This document shows, in pieces, positions 6,731-13,799 of a stretch of 20,354 bases of DNA. A model generated the notes under the pieces. The model made no database searches. It was given only the letters and a program-made list of their open reading frames with translations, and had not been told where the DNA came from. Position 1 is the first letter of the stretch. Every line of letters starts with the position of its first letter. Source of the DNA: a bacterium (lineage in GTDB: Bacteria > CG2-30-53-67 > CG2-30-70-394). The stretch spans positions 1-20,354 of the forward strand of contig JAJRSX010000047.1 of assembly GCA_024278555.1 (NCBI GenBank), read 5' to 3'. The position numbers were made by a program, and so were the translations under genes.

Positions 6731-7909
6731 ATGGCCCTCTTTTGGCGCAAGCGCAAACAGGTCCAGACCGCGGATGACGCCACCGAGGAGGCCGTCGTCT
6801 CCGAGGAGGGGGGCGACGGCGAGGCGCCGGAGGGTGGCGACGACGCCGCCTGCGCCGTGGCGGAGGGGCTCTCTGCGGCCGCCCAGGTGGTCGATGCGGA
6901 GGCGGAGAGGGAGAGGGTCGGCGAAGAGGCGGCCACGGAGCCGGCATCAGCGGCCGATCTCGCCGAGGGAGGGGGGGGACAGGCCGGGGGGGAGGAGAGA
7001 CGGCGCGGCCTCTTCGCCCGCCTCCGGCGCGCCCTCGGCCGGGGCCTCGGCGGCAAGCTGGCGGCGCTGCTCGGCCGGCGCAAGATCGACGAGGCGCTCC
7101 TGGAGGAGCTGGAGACCCTGCTGATCTCCTCCGACCTCGGGGTCGACACCACCCTCGACATCCTCGACACGGTGCGCGAGCGCGCCTCCCGCAACGAGCT
7201 TGCCGACGCCTCCGCCATCCGCGAGCTGATCCGCGACCACCTCACCACCACCCTGGAGGGGGTGGAGGCGCCGCTCACCCTGGCAGCCGAGCCGGGCCCG
7301 GCGATCCTCATCGTCATCGGGGTCAACGGCTCGGGCAAGACCACCACCATCGGCAAGCTCGCCTTCCGCCTGGTGCGCGACGGCAAGGGGGTGGTGATCG
7401 CCGCCGCCGACACCTACCGGGCGGCGGCGGCCGAGCAGCTCGTGGTCTGGGGCGAGCGCGCCGAGTGCACGGTGGTGCGCAAGGAGGCGGGCGCCGACCC
7501 GGCGGCGGTGGTCTTCGACGCCCTGGCTCAGGCGAAGAAGGAGGGGGCCGACGTGGTCATCATCGACACCGCCGGGCGGCTGCACACCGAGACCAACCTC
7601 ATGGAGGAGCTGGCGAAGATCGCCCGGGTCGCCAGCCGCCAGGTCCCCGACGCCCCCCACGAGGTCCTCCTTGTCCTCGACGCCACCACCGGCCAGAACG
7701 CGGTGCAGCAGGCCGAGCTCTTCCACCGCTACACCGGCCTCACCGGCCTGGTCCTCACCAAGCTCGACGGCACGGCCAAGGGCGGCATCGTCGTCGGCAT
7801 CACCCACCGCCTGAAGGTGCCGGTGAAGCTGATCGGCATCGGCGAGGGGGTGGAGGACCTGCGGGACTTCGATGCCGGGGCCTTCATCGACGCCCTGATG
7901 TCCTCTTAG
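6731..7909 (+). CDS. ftsY: Signal recognition particle receptor FtsY
   Basis: The 392-residue protein has an acidic, low-complexity N-terminal A region (about residues 12-85) and then the NG GTPase domain. G1 is GVNGSGKTTT from residue 197, followed by DTYRAAAAEQL, DTAGRLHTETNLMEEL from residue 279, and TKLDGTAKGG from residue 343. FtsY docks SRP-bound ribosomes at the inner membrane for co-translational insertion. ATG 6731 lies four bases after the DgkA-PAP2 stop, so translational coupling is likely. It is the last gene of the plus-strand run that begins at pilX; REP-like palindromes follow. Confidence 0.96.
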   Translation: MALFWRKRKQVQTADDATEEAVVSEEGGDGEAPEGGDDAACAVAEGLSAAAQVVDAEAERERVGEEAATEPASAADLAEGGGGQAGGEERRRGLFARLRRALGRGLGGKLAALLGRRKIDEALLEELETLLISSDLGVDTTLDILDTVRERASRNELADASAIRELIRDHLTTTLEGVEAPLTLAAEPGPAILIVIGVNGSGKTTTIGKLAFRLVRDGKGVVIAAADTYRAAAAEQLVVWGERAECTVVRKEAGADPAAVVFDALAQAKKEGADVVIIDTAGRLHTETNLMEELAKIARVASRQVPDAPHEVLLVLDATTGQNAVQQAELFHRYTGLTGLVLTKLDGTAKGGIVVGITHRLKVPVKLIGIGEGVEDLRDFDAGAFIDALMSS

Positions 7910-7975
7910 GCAAGGGCGGCGAGCACGACCCGTTCCTACCTCCGATTCCGCACCCCGACAGCCCCGGCTTCGCTC

Positions 7976-8160
7976 TCATGGTAGGAGGGGGTTGTACCCC
8001 CGATGCAGGGCCAACGGGCCTGCCGCGCCCATGGCGCGGGTCGCGGGTACAACCCGCTCCCAACCCATCGCCGCAACGGCGGCGTTGCGCTGTATTTGCC
8101 TCCATGCCGGGTGGCGCCCGGCGCCGCCTCTGCGGTCTGCGCAGCAGACCGCGCCCTTTG
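7976..8160. repeat. Cluster of REP-like palindromes downstream of ftsY
   Basis: This 310-base spacer (7910-8219) contains no supported gene. It has several close hairpins. One has GGGGGT/ACCCCC arms inside GTAGGAGGGGGTTGTACC near 7981. An inverted partner near 8043-8063 has GCGGGTACAACCCGCTCCC. A third at 8107-8121 has CCGGG/CCCGG arms, and a perfect 9-bp hairpin has arms GCGGTCTGC (8132-8140) and GCAGACCGC (8144-8152). The first two resemble the repeat at 11269-11300. None is followed by a T tract, so these are REP/BIME-like elements rather than clear intrinsic terminators. Confidence 0.6.
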
Positions 8161-8219
8161 CGTCGTGGCCCTCGGCCGGTGAGACTCGGGGCCCCATCAC
8201 TCCCTTTCCTGAGCCTCCC

Positions 8220-9224
8220 ATGACCATCCATGGCTACGCCGCCGCCGAGGCGGGGGCGCCGTTGGCACCCTTCGAGTACGAGCCTGCCCCCCTGGCCGCC
8301 CACGAGGTGGAGATCGCCATCTCTCACTGCGGCATCTGCCACTCGGACCTCCACCTGATCGACAACGACTGGGGCAACACCGTCTTCCCCCTGGTCCCCG
8401 GCCACGAGATCGTCGGGGAGATCGTCGCCAGGGGGGCGGCGGTGGGGGAGGCGCGGATCGGCAGCCGGGTCGGGGTGGGGTGGCAGCGGGGGAGCTGCGG
8501 CCACTGTGATGACTGCGTCGAGGGGGAGGAGCCCTTCTGCCCCGAGAACGAGGCGACCTGCCTCGGCCACTTCGGCGGCTTCGCCGACCGGATCCGTCTC
8601 TCTTCACGCTTCTGTTTCGCCCTCCCCGAGTCGATGGACTCGGCCGCGGCGGCGCCGCTGTTGTGCGGCGGCGCCACGGTCTATACGCCGTTGTCGGTCT
8701 ACGGGGTGCGGCCGGACCACCGGGTCGGGGTGGTCGGGGTTGGGGGGCTCGGCCACCTCGCCTTGCAGTTCGCCCGCGCCTGGGGGTGCGAGGTCACCGC
8801 CTTCTCCCACACCGCGGACAAGCGCGACGAGGCCGTGGAGCTCGGCGCCCGCCACTTCGTCGCCACCGGCGAGGCCGGGGCGGTGGCGGCGGCCGCCGGC
8901 AGCCTCGACTTTCTCCTCTCGACCGCCTGTGCCGACCTCGACTGGGCCGCCTACCTCAACCTCCTGCGGCCGCGCGGCATCTTGTGCATCGTCGGGGTGC
9001 CGCCGTCGGACCTGACCCTCCCCGCCTTCCCGCTCATCGTCGGTCGCCGCGCCGTGGGCGGCTCGGTGATCGCCGGCCGGCGGCGGATGCGCGACATGCT
9101 CCGCTTCGCCGCCCGCCACGGGGTCGGTGCGCGGGTCGAGGAGTCCTCCCTGTCGGCGGTGAACGGGGCGCTCACCCGGGTGCGCTCCGGCCGCGCCCGG
9201 TATCGGATCGTCCTCACCCCATGA
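8220..9224 (+). CDS. Zinc-dependent NAD(P) alcohol dehydrogenase (MDR family, YahK/cinnamyl-ADH-like)
   Basis: The 334-residue enzyme has catalytic zinc ligands C37 (in HCGICHSDLH), H62-E63 (GHEIVG) and C149, plus the structural zinc set C93, C96, C99 and C107. The Rossmann motif GVGGLG is at residues 173-178. MDR enzymes of this class reduce aldehydes or oxidise alcohols in the cytoplasm, usually with NADP(H) in YahK relatives; the substrate cannot be read from sequence. I chose ATG 8220, where the family N-terminus MTIHGYAA begins. The open frame reaches back to 7992, but that part is REP-like DNA. The stop overlaps the MATE start (ATGA), so the two are co-transcribed. Confidence 0.9.
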   Translation: MTIHGYAAAEAGAPLAPFEYEPAPLAAHEVEIAISHCGICHSDLHLIDNDWGNTVFPLVPGHEIVGEIVARGAAVGEARIGSRVGVGWQRGSCGHCDDCVEGEEPFCPENEATCLGHFGGFADRIRLSSRFCFALPESMDSAAAAPLLCGGATVYTPLSVYGVRPDHRVGVVGVGGLGHLALQFARAWGCEVTAFSHTADKRDEAVELGARHFVATGEAGAVAAAAGSLDFLLSTACADLDWAAYLNLLRPRGILCIVGVPPSDLTLPAFPLIVGRRAVGGSVIAGRRRMRDMLRFAARHGVGARVEESSLSAVNGALTRVRSGRARYRIVLTP

Positions 9225-10618
9225 CCGCCGCGGCGTCGGCCCACCACGCCCGCCTGATCCACGGCGGCGTCGGCGCCAACCTGGTGGCCCTCGCCCTGCC
9301 GATGGTGGTGGGGCTCTTTGCGGTCATCGCCTTCAACCTGGTCGATGCCCTCTTCATCTCTCGCCTCGGCACCGCACCCCTGGCGGCGGTCGGCTTCACC
9401 TTCCCGGTCGCCCTGCTGGTGGGGAGCCTGGGGATCGGCCTCGGAACCGGCACCTCGTCGGCCCTGTCGCGGGCCATCGGCGAGGGCGACGGCCACCGGG
9501 TACAGCGGCTCGCCACCGACGCCATCACCCTCGCCCTGGTGGTGGCGATCACCATCTGCGTCGTCGGGATGGCGACCCTCGACCCCCTCTTTCGGCTGCT
9601 GGGCGCCCCCGACGCGCTCCTCCCGCGGGTCCGCGAGTACATGGAGATCTGGTACCTCGGCGCCCCCTTCATCGTCGTGCCGATGGTGGGCAACAACGCC
9701 ATCCGCGCCACCGGCGACGCCCGCATTCCGTCGGCGATCATGATCTTCGGGGCGCTGCTCAACTGCCTCCTCGACCCGCTGCTCATCTTCGGCCTCGCCG
9801 GCCTGCCGCACCTCGGCCTCAGGGGCGCGGCGATCGCCACGGTCATCGCCCGCGCCTCCACCCTCCTCCTGTCGCTGGCGGTCCTCGGCCTGCGCGAAAG
9901 GCTCCTCACCCGTCCGGCGTGGACGGCGGCCTTTGTCTCGTGGCGCAAGATCCTCCACGTGGGGCTGCCGGCGGCGGGCACCAACCTGCTGGCGCCGCTG
10001 TCGCTCGCGGTGATCACCGCCATCGCCGCCCGCTTCGGTCCGGCGGTGGTGGCTGGGGTCGGGGTGGCGACCCGGGTGGAGGCCTTCTCCCTCCTGACCA
10101 TCATGGCGGTGGGGGCGTCGCTGGTCCCCTTCGTGGGGCAGAACTGGGGGGCCGGCGAGCAGGGGCGCATCCGCCTGGCGGTGCATCACAGCTACCGCTT
10201 CGCTCTCTACTGGGGCGGCGCCGTCTGGCTCGTGCTCCTGGTGGGTGCGCCGTGGGTGGCGGCGCGCTTCAGCCACGACCCGAAGGTGGCGGCGACCATC
10301 ACCCTCTACCTCCGCCTCGTCCCCCTCGGCTACGGCATGCAGGGGGTGGCGCTCCTCACCGGCTCCCTGTTCAACGCCCTCGCCCGGCCGCTGGTCTCCA
10401 CCGCCCTGCAGGGGGGGCGGATGATCGGCCTCTACCTCCCCCTCGCCTTTCTCGGGTCGCGCGTCGCCGGCCCCGACGGTCTCTTCGGCGGCATCACCAT
10501 CGCCAACCTCATCGCCGGTGCCATCGCCTGGCGCGCCGCCCGTACCATCTGCGACCGCGACGCCCCGCCGCCCCTGCCGGAGGCGGCCGCACCCATCCCG
10601 CCCGAGGCGGGGGGGTGA
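9221..10618 (+). CDS. MATE-family multidrug/Na+ (H+) antiporter
   Basis: The 465-residue protein is hydrophobic throughout with about 12 predicted membrane helices in two MatE repeats. Family segments include FNLVDALFISRLGTAPLAAV near the N-terminus, GTSSALSRAIGEGD, and SLVPFVGQNWGAG at the start of the second half. MATE transporters export cationic compounds across the inner membrane using Na+ or H+ gradients; the substrate is unknown. ATG 9221 overlaps the dehydrogenase TGA by four bases. The C-terminal tail is proline- and alanine-rich. Resemblance to the NorM/DinF class is by recognition only. Confidence 0.9.
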   Translation: MTAAASAHHARLIHGGVGANLVALALPMVVGLFAVIAFNLVDALFISRLGTAPLAAVGFTFPVALLVGSLGIGLGTGTSSALSRAIGEGDGHRVQRLATDAITLALVVAITICVVGMATLDPLFRLLGAPDALLPRVREYMEIWYLGAPFIVVPMVGNNAIRATGDARIPSAIMIFGALLNCLLDPLLIFGLAGLPHLGLRGAAIATVIARASTLLLSLAVLGLRERLLTRPAWTAAFVSWRKILHVGLPAAGTNLLAPLSLAVITAIAARFGPAVVAGVGVATRVEAFSLLTIMAVGASLVPFVGQNWGAGEQGRIRLAVHHSYRFALYWGGAVWLVLLVGAPWVAARFSHDPKVAATITLYLRLVPLGYGMQGVALLTGSLFNALARPLVSTALQGGRMIGLYLPLAFLGSRVAGPDGLFGGITIANLIAGAIAWRAARTICDRDAPPPLPEAAAPIPPEAGG

Positions 10619-10656
10619 GGTGAGAAGTGTGAAGGGTAAATGTTCGCGATGGGGAC

Positions 10657-10715
10657 TTGCCGTCAAATTCAGCAATAGGTACTGTTTATTGTACATGTAC
10701 AGAATGGAGGCTCTG
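10657..10715 (+). promoter_or_regulatory. Promoter and TGTACA operator of yefM-yoeB
   Basis: TTGCCG at 10657-10662 and TACTGT at 10680-10685 form a -35/-10 pair with a 17-base spacer. Just downstream, TGTACATGTACA at 10690-10701 is a perfect 12-base palindrome made of two abutting TGTACA hexamers. TGTACA is the published core motif of the E. coli YefM-YoeB operator, so autoregulation here is a strong inference. The ribosome binding site GGAGG at 10706-10710 precedes the ATG by five bases. Confidence 0.7.
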
Positions 10716-10967
10716 ATGGATGCGATTACCTACACTGCGGCCCGGGCGAACCTGGCAAAGAACATGGCGCGGGTGTGTGATGACCACGCACCGGTGATCA
10801 TCACCCGCCGTGGGGAGCGACCGGTGGTGATGATGGCCCTGGATGACTACGAGGCCCTGGAAGAGACCGCCTACCTCCTCCGTAGCCCGAAGAACGCGCG
10901 GCGGCTCTTGGAATCGATGGCCGAGTTGGAGGGAGGTGGCGGCACGCAACGTGAGCTCTCTACATGA
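10716..10967 (+). CDS. yefM: YefM-family antitoxin (Phd/YefM)
   Basis: The 83-residue protein begins MDAITYTAARANLAKNMARV and continues with APVIITRRGERPVVMMALDDY, the Phd/YefM fold that binds operator DNA and neutralises YoeB through its C-terminal tail. ATG 10716 is chosen because GGAGG lies five bases before it; two in-frame upstream ATGs overlap the operator or sit nearer the RBS. The stop overlaps the toxin ATG (ATGA), the normal antitoxin-first order. The operator just upstream supports autoregulation. The promoter DNA is clearly more AT-rich than its surroundings, in line with a transferred module. Confidence 0.93.
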   Translation: MDAITYTAARANLAKNMARVCDDHAPVIITRRGERPVVMMALDDYEALEETAYLLRSPKNARRLLESMAELEGGGGTQRELST

Positions 10968-11218
10968 AGCTCATCTTTGCCGAGCATGCATGGCAGGACT
11001 ACCTCTACTGGCAGCGTAGCGACAAGCGGCTCCTGAGACGGGTCAACCTGCTCATCCAGGAGATTCAACGGACGCCCTTTGAGGGGATCGGCAAACCCGA
11101 GCCCCTCAAGCACGGCCTCTCCGGTTACTGGTCCCGCCGAATCAACGATGAGCACCGATTGGTGTACAAGGTGGAGGGGGACGCTCTCTTCATCGCCCAG
11201 GCTCGTTACCACTACTGA
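10964..11218 (+). CDS. yoeB: YoeB-family ribosome-dependent mRNA endonuclease toxin
   Basis: The 84-residue protein matches E. coli YoeB closely along its length: DYLYWQ, RTPFEGIGKPEPLKH, LSGYWSRRI, EHRLVY and the terminal RYHY. The catalytic residues E46, R65 and H83 and the last residue Y84 fall at the same numbers as in E. coli, so the toxin looks intact. YoeB cuts mRNA in the ribosomal A site and is held inactive by YefM. The start overlaps the antitoxin stop by four bases. A hairpin with a short T tract follows directly. Confidence 0.96.
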   Translation: MKLIFAEHAWQDYLYWQRSDKRLLRRVNLLIQEIQRTPFEGIGKPEPLKHGLSGYWSRRINDEHRLVYKVEGDALFIAQARYHY

Positions 11219-11220
11219 GC

Positions 11221-11242
11221 GGCGCCGGTGGGCGCCGGTTTT
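11221..11242 (+). terminator. Candidate intrinsic terminator of yefM-yoeB
   Basis: Two GGCGCC hexamers (11221-11226 and 11231-11236) pair around a GGTG loop and are followed by GG and TTTT at 11239-11242, two bases after the yoeB stop. The T tract is short, so efficiency is uncertain. Confidence 0.5.
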
Positions 11243-11268
11243 CCCGGGTCGAAGTCCGACAGGCTCCC

Positions 11269-11300
11269 ATCGCGGGTGCAACCCGCTCCTACCCTCCCTG
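11269..11300. repeat. REP-like palindrome between yoeB and recN
   Basis: GCTCCCATCGCGGGTGCAAC continues into CCGCTCCTACC and matches the reverse of the REP-like units near 7981 and 8043. The inner arms GCGGGT/ACCCGC can form a hairpin. It lies between the converging yoeB and recN genes. Confidence 0.6.
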
Positions 11301-11336
11301 GCCCCTCGGGCGAGGGCGCTCCCTCGGGGAGGCGGG

Positions 11337-12989
11337 CTACCGCAGCAGGCTCTCCGCGTGGCGGCGGGCGGCGGCGTCGTCCTCGTGGCCGGCGAGCATC
11401 CGGGCGAGTTCGGTGACCCGCGCCTCCGGGGTGAGGGGGGTGACGGTGGCCATCGTCACGTCGCCCTCGACCGCCTTGGTGACCTGGAGGTGGTGGTCGG
11501 CGCTGCTCGCCACCTGCGGCAGGTGGGTGATGCAGATGACCTGGCGGTGGCGGGCGAGCTCGGTCAGCAGCGTGCCGATCCGTTCGGCGGCCCGGCCGCC
11601 GACGCCGGCGTCGACCTCGTCGAAGAGCAGCGTCGGCGGGGCGCCGTCCGCCTGGATGCGGCGCAGGGCGAGGCCCACGCGGGCGAGCTCGCCGCCGGAG
11701 GCGACCCGGGCCAGGGGTCGCGGTGCCTGCCCCGGGTTGGCGGCGAGGAGGAAGGTGACCTCCTCTCCCCCGTGGGCGGTGGCCGCCTCCAGGGGGGCGA
11801 GGGCCACCTCGAAGCGGGCGCCCGCCATGTCGAGGTCGTGGAGGAGGGGGGTGACCTCGGCGGCGAGCCGTTTGGCCCCGGCTTGGCGTGCCTCGGTGAG
11901 GGCGGCGGCGGCCGCGGCCAGGTTCGCCTCGGCCTCGGCCAGGCGCGGGGCGAGGTCGCCCGCCTCCGCCTCGCTCGCGTTGAGGCGGGCCATCTCCGCG
12001 ACGATCTCCTGGTAGCGGTCGAGGAGGGCGGCCTGGGAGCCGCCGTACTTGCGGTGTAGCCCGCGCAGGGCGGCGAGGCGAGCCTCCACCGCCGCCAGCT
12101 CCGCCGGGTCGTCGCGCACGGCGCGGGTGAGGTCGTCGAGGGTGTGGGCGATCTCCTCCAGGTTGATGCGCGCCTCACCGGCGAGGGCGGTGAGTGCCTC
12201 GGCCTCGCCGAGGTGGCGGGCGAGGGAGGCAAGCTCTCCCTCCACCGCGGCCACCCCACCGGCGAGGGAGGGCTCGTCGTCGCGCAGCCGCGCCAACAGC
12301 GCGGCGAGGGTGGCGCGGACCTCGGTGGCGTGGGCGAGGCGCCGGTGACGGTCGTCGAGGGCCTCGTCCTCACCGGGCTGTGGGTCGACCTCCTCGATCT
12401 CTTGGCGCTGGAAGGCGAGGTAGTCGAGGCGGCTGTCGCGCTCCGCGGCCGCCGCCCTGAGGGCGTCGAGGCGGCGGCGTAAGGCCTGGGCGTCGGCGTG
12501 GGCCGCGGCGCAGGCGGCGGCGAGGTCGGCGGCGTCGGCCACCCGGTCGAGGAGGTCGCGCTGGGGGGCCGGGAGGAGGAGGTCCTGGTGCTCGAACTGG
12601 CCGTGGGCTTGGAAGAGGAGGGAGCCGAGGCGTCGGAGCTGCTCCACCGTGAGGCGCACCCCGTTGACGAAGATCCGGTTGCGGCCGTCGCGGCTGAGGG
12701 CACGGCGGAGGACCCACTCCTCCTCCGCCTGCTCTGTCGGGACCCCGAGCTCCTCGAGCAGCGGCACCGCGGCGGGCTCCGGGGTGAAGGCCGCCTCCAC
12801 CACCACCTTGGCCGCGCCATCGCGGATCCACTCGCTGCGCCCGCGGCCACCAAGGGCCAGGGCGATGGCGCGGCCAATGAGGCTCTTGCCGGCGCCGGTC
12901 TCGCCGGTGATCGCGGTGAGCCCGGTGTCGAAGGCGATCTTCGCGTGGTGGATCACCGCCAGGTCGTGGATGGAGAGGGTGCGGAGCAT
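11337..12989 (-). CDS. recN: DNA repair protein RecN
   Basis: The 550-residue protein begins MLRTLSIHDLAVIHHAKI with Walker A GETGAGKS at residues 29-36. A long helical, coiled-coil central region rich in Ala, Glu and Arg follows, then the ABC signature SGGELARVGLALR, Walker B LLFDEVDAGVGG and the H-loop ITHLPQVAS. RecN is an SMC-like ATPase in double-strand-break repair and works with RecA. Length is typical. The ATG is at 12987-12989. TAAGAT on the minus strand at about 13013-13018 is a possible -10 box. I found no convincing LexA box, so SOS control cannot be claimed. It diverges from the small plus-strand gene at 13117. Confidence 0.96.
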   Translation of the reverse strand: MLRTLSIHDLAVIHHAKIAFDTGLTAITGETGAGKSLIGRAIALALGGRGRSEWIRDGAAKVVVEAAFTPEPAAVPLLEELGVPTEQAEEEWVLRRALSRDGRNRIFVNGVRLTVEQLRRLGSLLFQAHGQFEHQDLLLPAPQRDLLDRVADAADLAAACAAAHADAQALRRRLDALRAAAAERDSRLDYLAFQRQEIEEVDPQPGEDEALDDRHRRLAHATEVRATLAALLARLRDDEPSLAGGVAAVEGELASLARHLGEAEALTALAGEARINLEEIAHTLDDLTRAVRDDPAELAAVEARLAALRGLHRKYGGSQAALLDRYQEIVAEMARLNASEAEAGDLAPRLAEAEANLAAAAAALTEARQAGAKRLAAEVTPLLHDLDMAGARFEVALAPLEAATAHGGEEVTFLLAANPGQAPRPLARVASGGELARVGLALRRIQADGAPPTLLFDEVDAGVGGRAAERIGTLLTELARHRQVICITHLPQVASSADHHLQVTKAVEGDVTMATVTPLTPEARVTELARMLAGHEDDAAARRHAESLLR

Positions 12990-13116
12990 GGCGAAGCCGG
13001 GGTACCGCGGTTATCTTACCGAGTAGGTTGGTGGTGGCGATCGTACAGTTTGCAGTCTGCGGCGCCGAAGGGTGGATGGGCCAGCCGGGTGTGGTGAATC
13101 TTCGTGGGAGGATCGG

Positions 13117-13452
13117 ATGCGCAACCTTCAGCTTCTCTTGGTGGACCCGGACGCCGATTTTCAGAGCCGCTTCAAGCGCGAGGTCGAGAGCGGCGGCGGG
13201 GTGGAGGTGGCGACCTGCTCCCTCGGCCGCAAGGCGGCGGTCCTCGCCGACTTCATCCACTTCGACGCGGTCTTCGCCAACGCCACCGCCGAGCTGCCGT
13301 ACGACGACGTGCGCGACAAGATCCTGCGCCACATCGCCGACGCCGCATTCTTCGTCTACGGCAACGGTGGGGAGACGACCCCCGGCTTCGAGGCGGTGGC
13401 GCCGGAGGAGACGGTGAAGCGGGCCAAGGCGCTGGTGGCCGGCACGGCGTAG
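13117..13452 (+). CDS. Small receiver-like protein of unknown function
   Basis: The 111-residue protein starts MRNLQLLLVDPDADFQSRFK, which recalls the first strand and acidic pair of CheY-like receivers. The place where the phosphorylated Asp should lie reads FDAVFANATAELPYDD, with no Asp at the end of the strand, so it would be a degenerate receiver if it is one at all. The end reads FVYGNGGETTPGFEAVAPEE and VKRAKALVAG. ATG 13117 is chosen because GGGAGGA at 13106-13112 precedes it; an upstream in-frame ATG at 13072 has no such site. It is a single gene, divergent from recN and followed by repeats. I do not recognise the family with certainty. Confidence 0.6.
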   Translation: MRNLQLLLVDPDADFQSRFKREVESGGGVEVATCSLGRKAAVLADFIHFDAVFANATAELPYDDVRDKILRHIADAAFFVYGNGGETTPGFEAVAPEETVKRAKALVAGTA

Positions 13453-13514
13453 GGGGGCGGTGCCCACTCCGGGGATGGGGTTCGGGGTTGGGAGATCGCG
13501 AGTGGTCGGCAGGG

Positions 13515-13620
13515 GAGATCCACCACAGAGACACAGAGGGCACAGAGAACGACATCAGAAAACAACACGCGTTTGTGCCATCTTCCTTCGTGGCGACTCC
13601 TTGGCGATCCCTCACGAGGC
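13515..13620 (-). repeat. cacagag-type interspersed repeat, second copy
   Basis: CCACAGAGACACAGAGGGCA followed by CAGAGAAC at about 13521-13548, and then about 70 bases to 13620, match the reverse complement of 327-420 at moderate identity. The ACAGAG words recur at eight- and nine-base steps. It lies in the 347-base gene-free spacer 13453-13799 between the receiver-like gene and mqnC. Confidence 0.6.
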
Positions 13621-13724
13621 TGACTCCCTCCCAACCTTGCGTCACATCGTGGTGGGTGGGGGCCGGTGTGGATGCGCGCTCATTCGCGGGACACGTCCTC
13701 TCGATGGGGCGCGAAGCGCACCTT

Positions 13725-13763
13725 TCCCCTTGCGTCTTGGCGCCTTCGCGTCTTGGCGTTGAA
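13725..13763. repeat. Octamer-periodic ttgcgtc/ttggcgcc repeat
   Basis: CTTGCGTC, TTGGCGCC, TTCGCGTC and TTGGCGTT follow each other with an exact eight-base period. The reverse complement reads AACGCCAAGACGCGAAGGCG and belongs to the same family as the copies at 14917-15006 and 19816-19850. It lies just beyond the 3' end of mqnC. Confidence 0.6.
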
Positions 13764-13799
13764 ACCGGTTGACCGCGATCCCCGGTTCGCAGCGTCGCC

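Noticed and set aside
7992-8219. N-terminal extension of the alcohol dehydrogenase
   Set aside because: It overlaps the REP-like palindromes and precedes the family start at 8220.
12990-13060. LexA box in front of recN
   Set aside because: No CTGT-N8-ACAG or other convincing paired half-sites were found. TACAG alone is not enough.
13515-13763. CRISPR array
   Set aside because: The repeat words are 8-9 bases long, abut directly and have no spacers of constant length. No cas genes are present.
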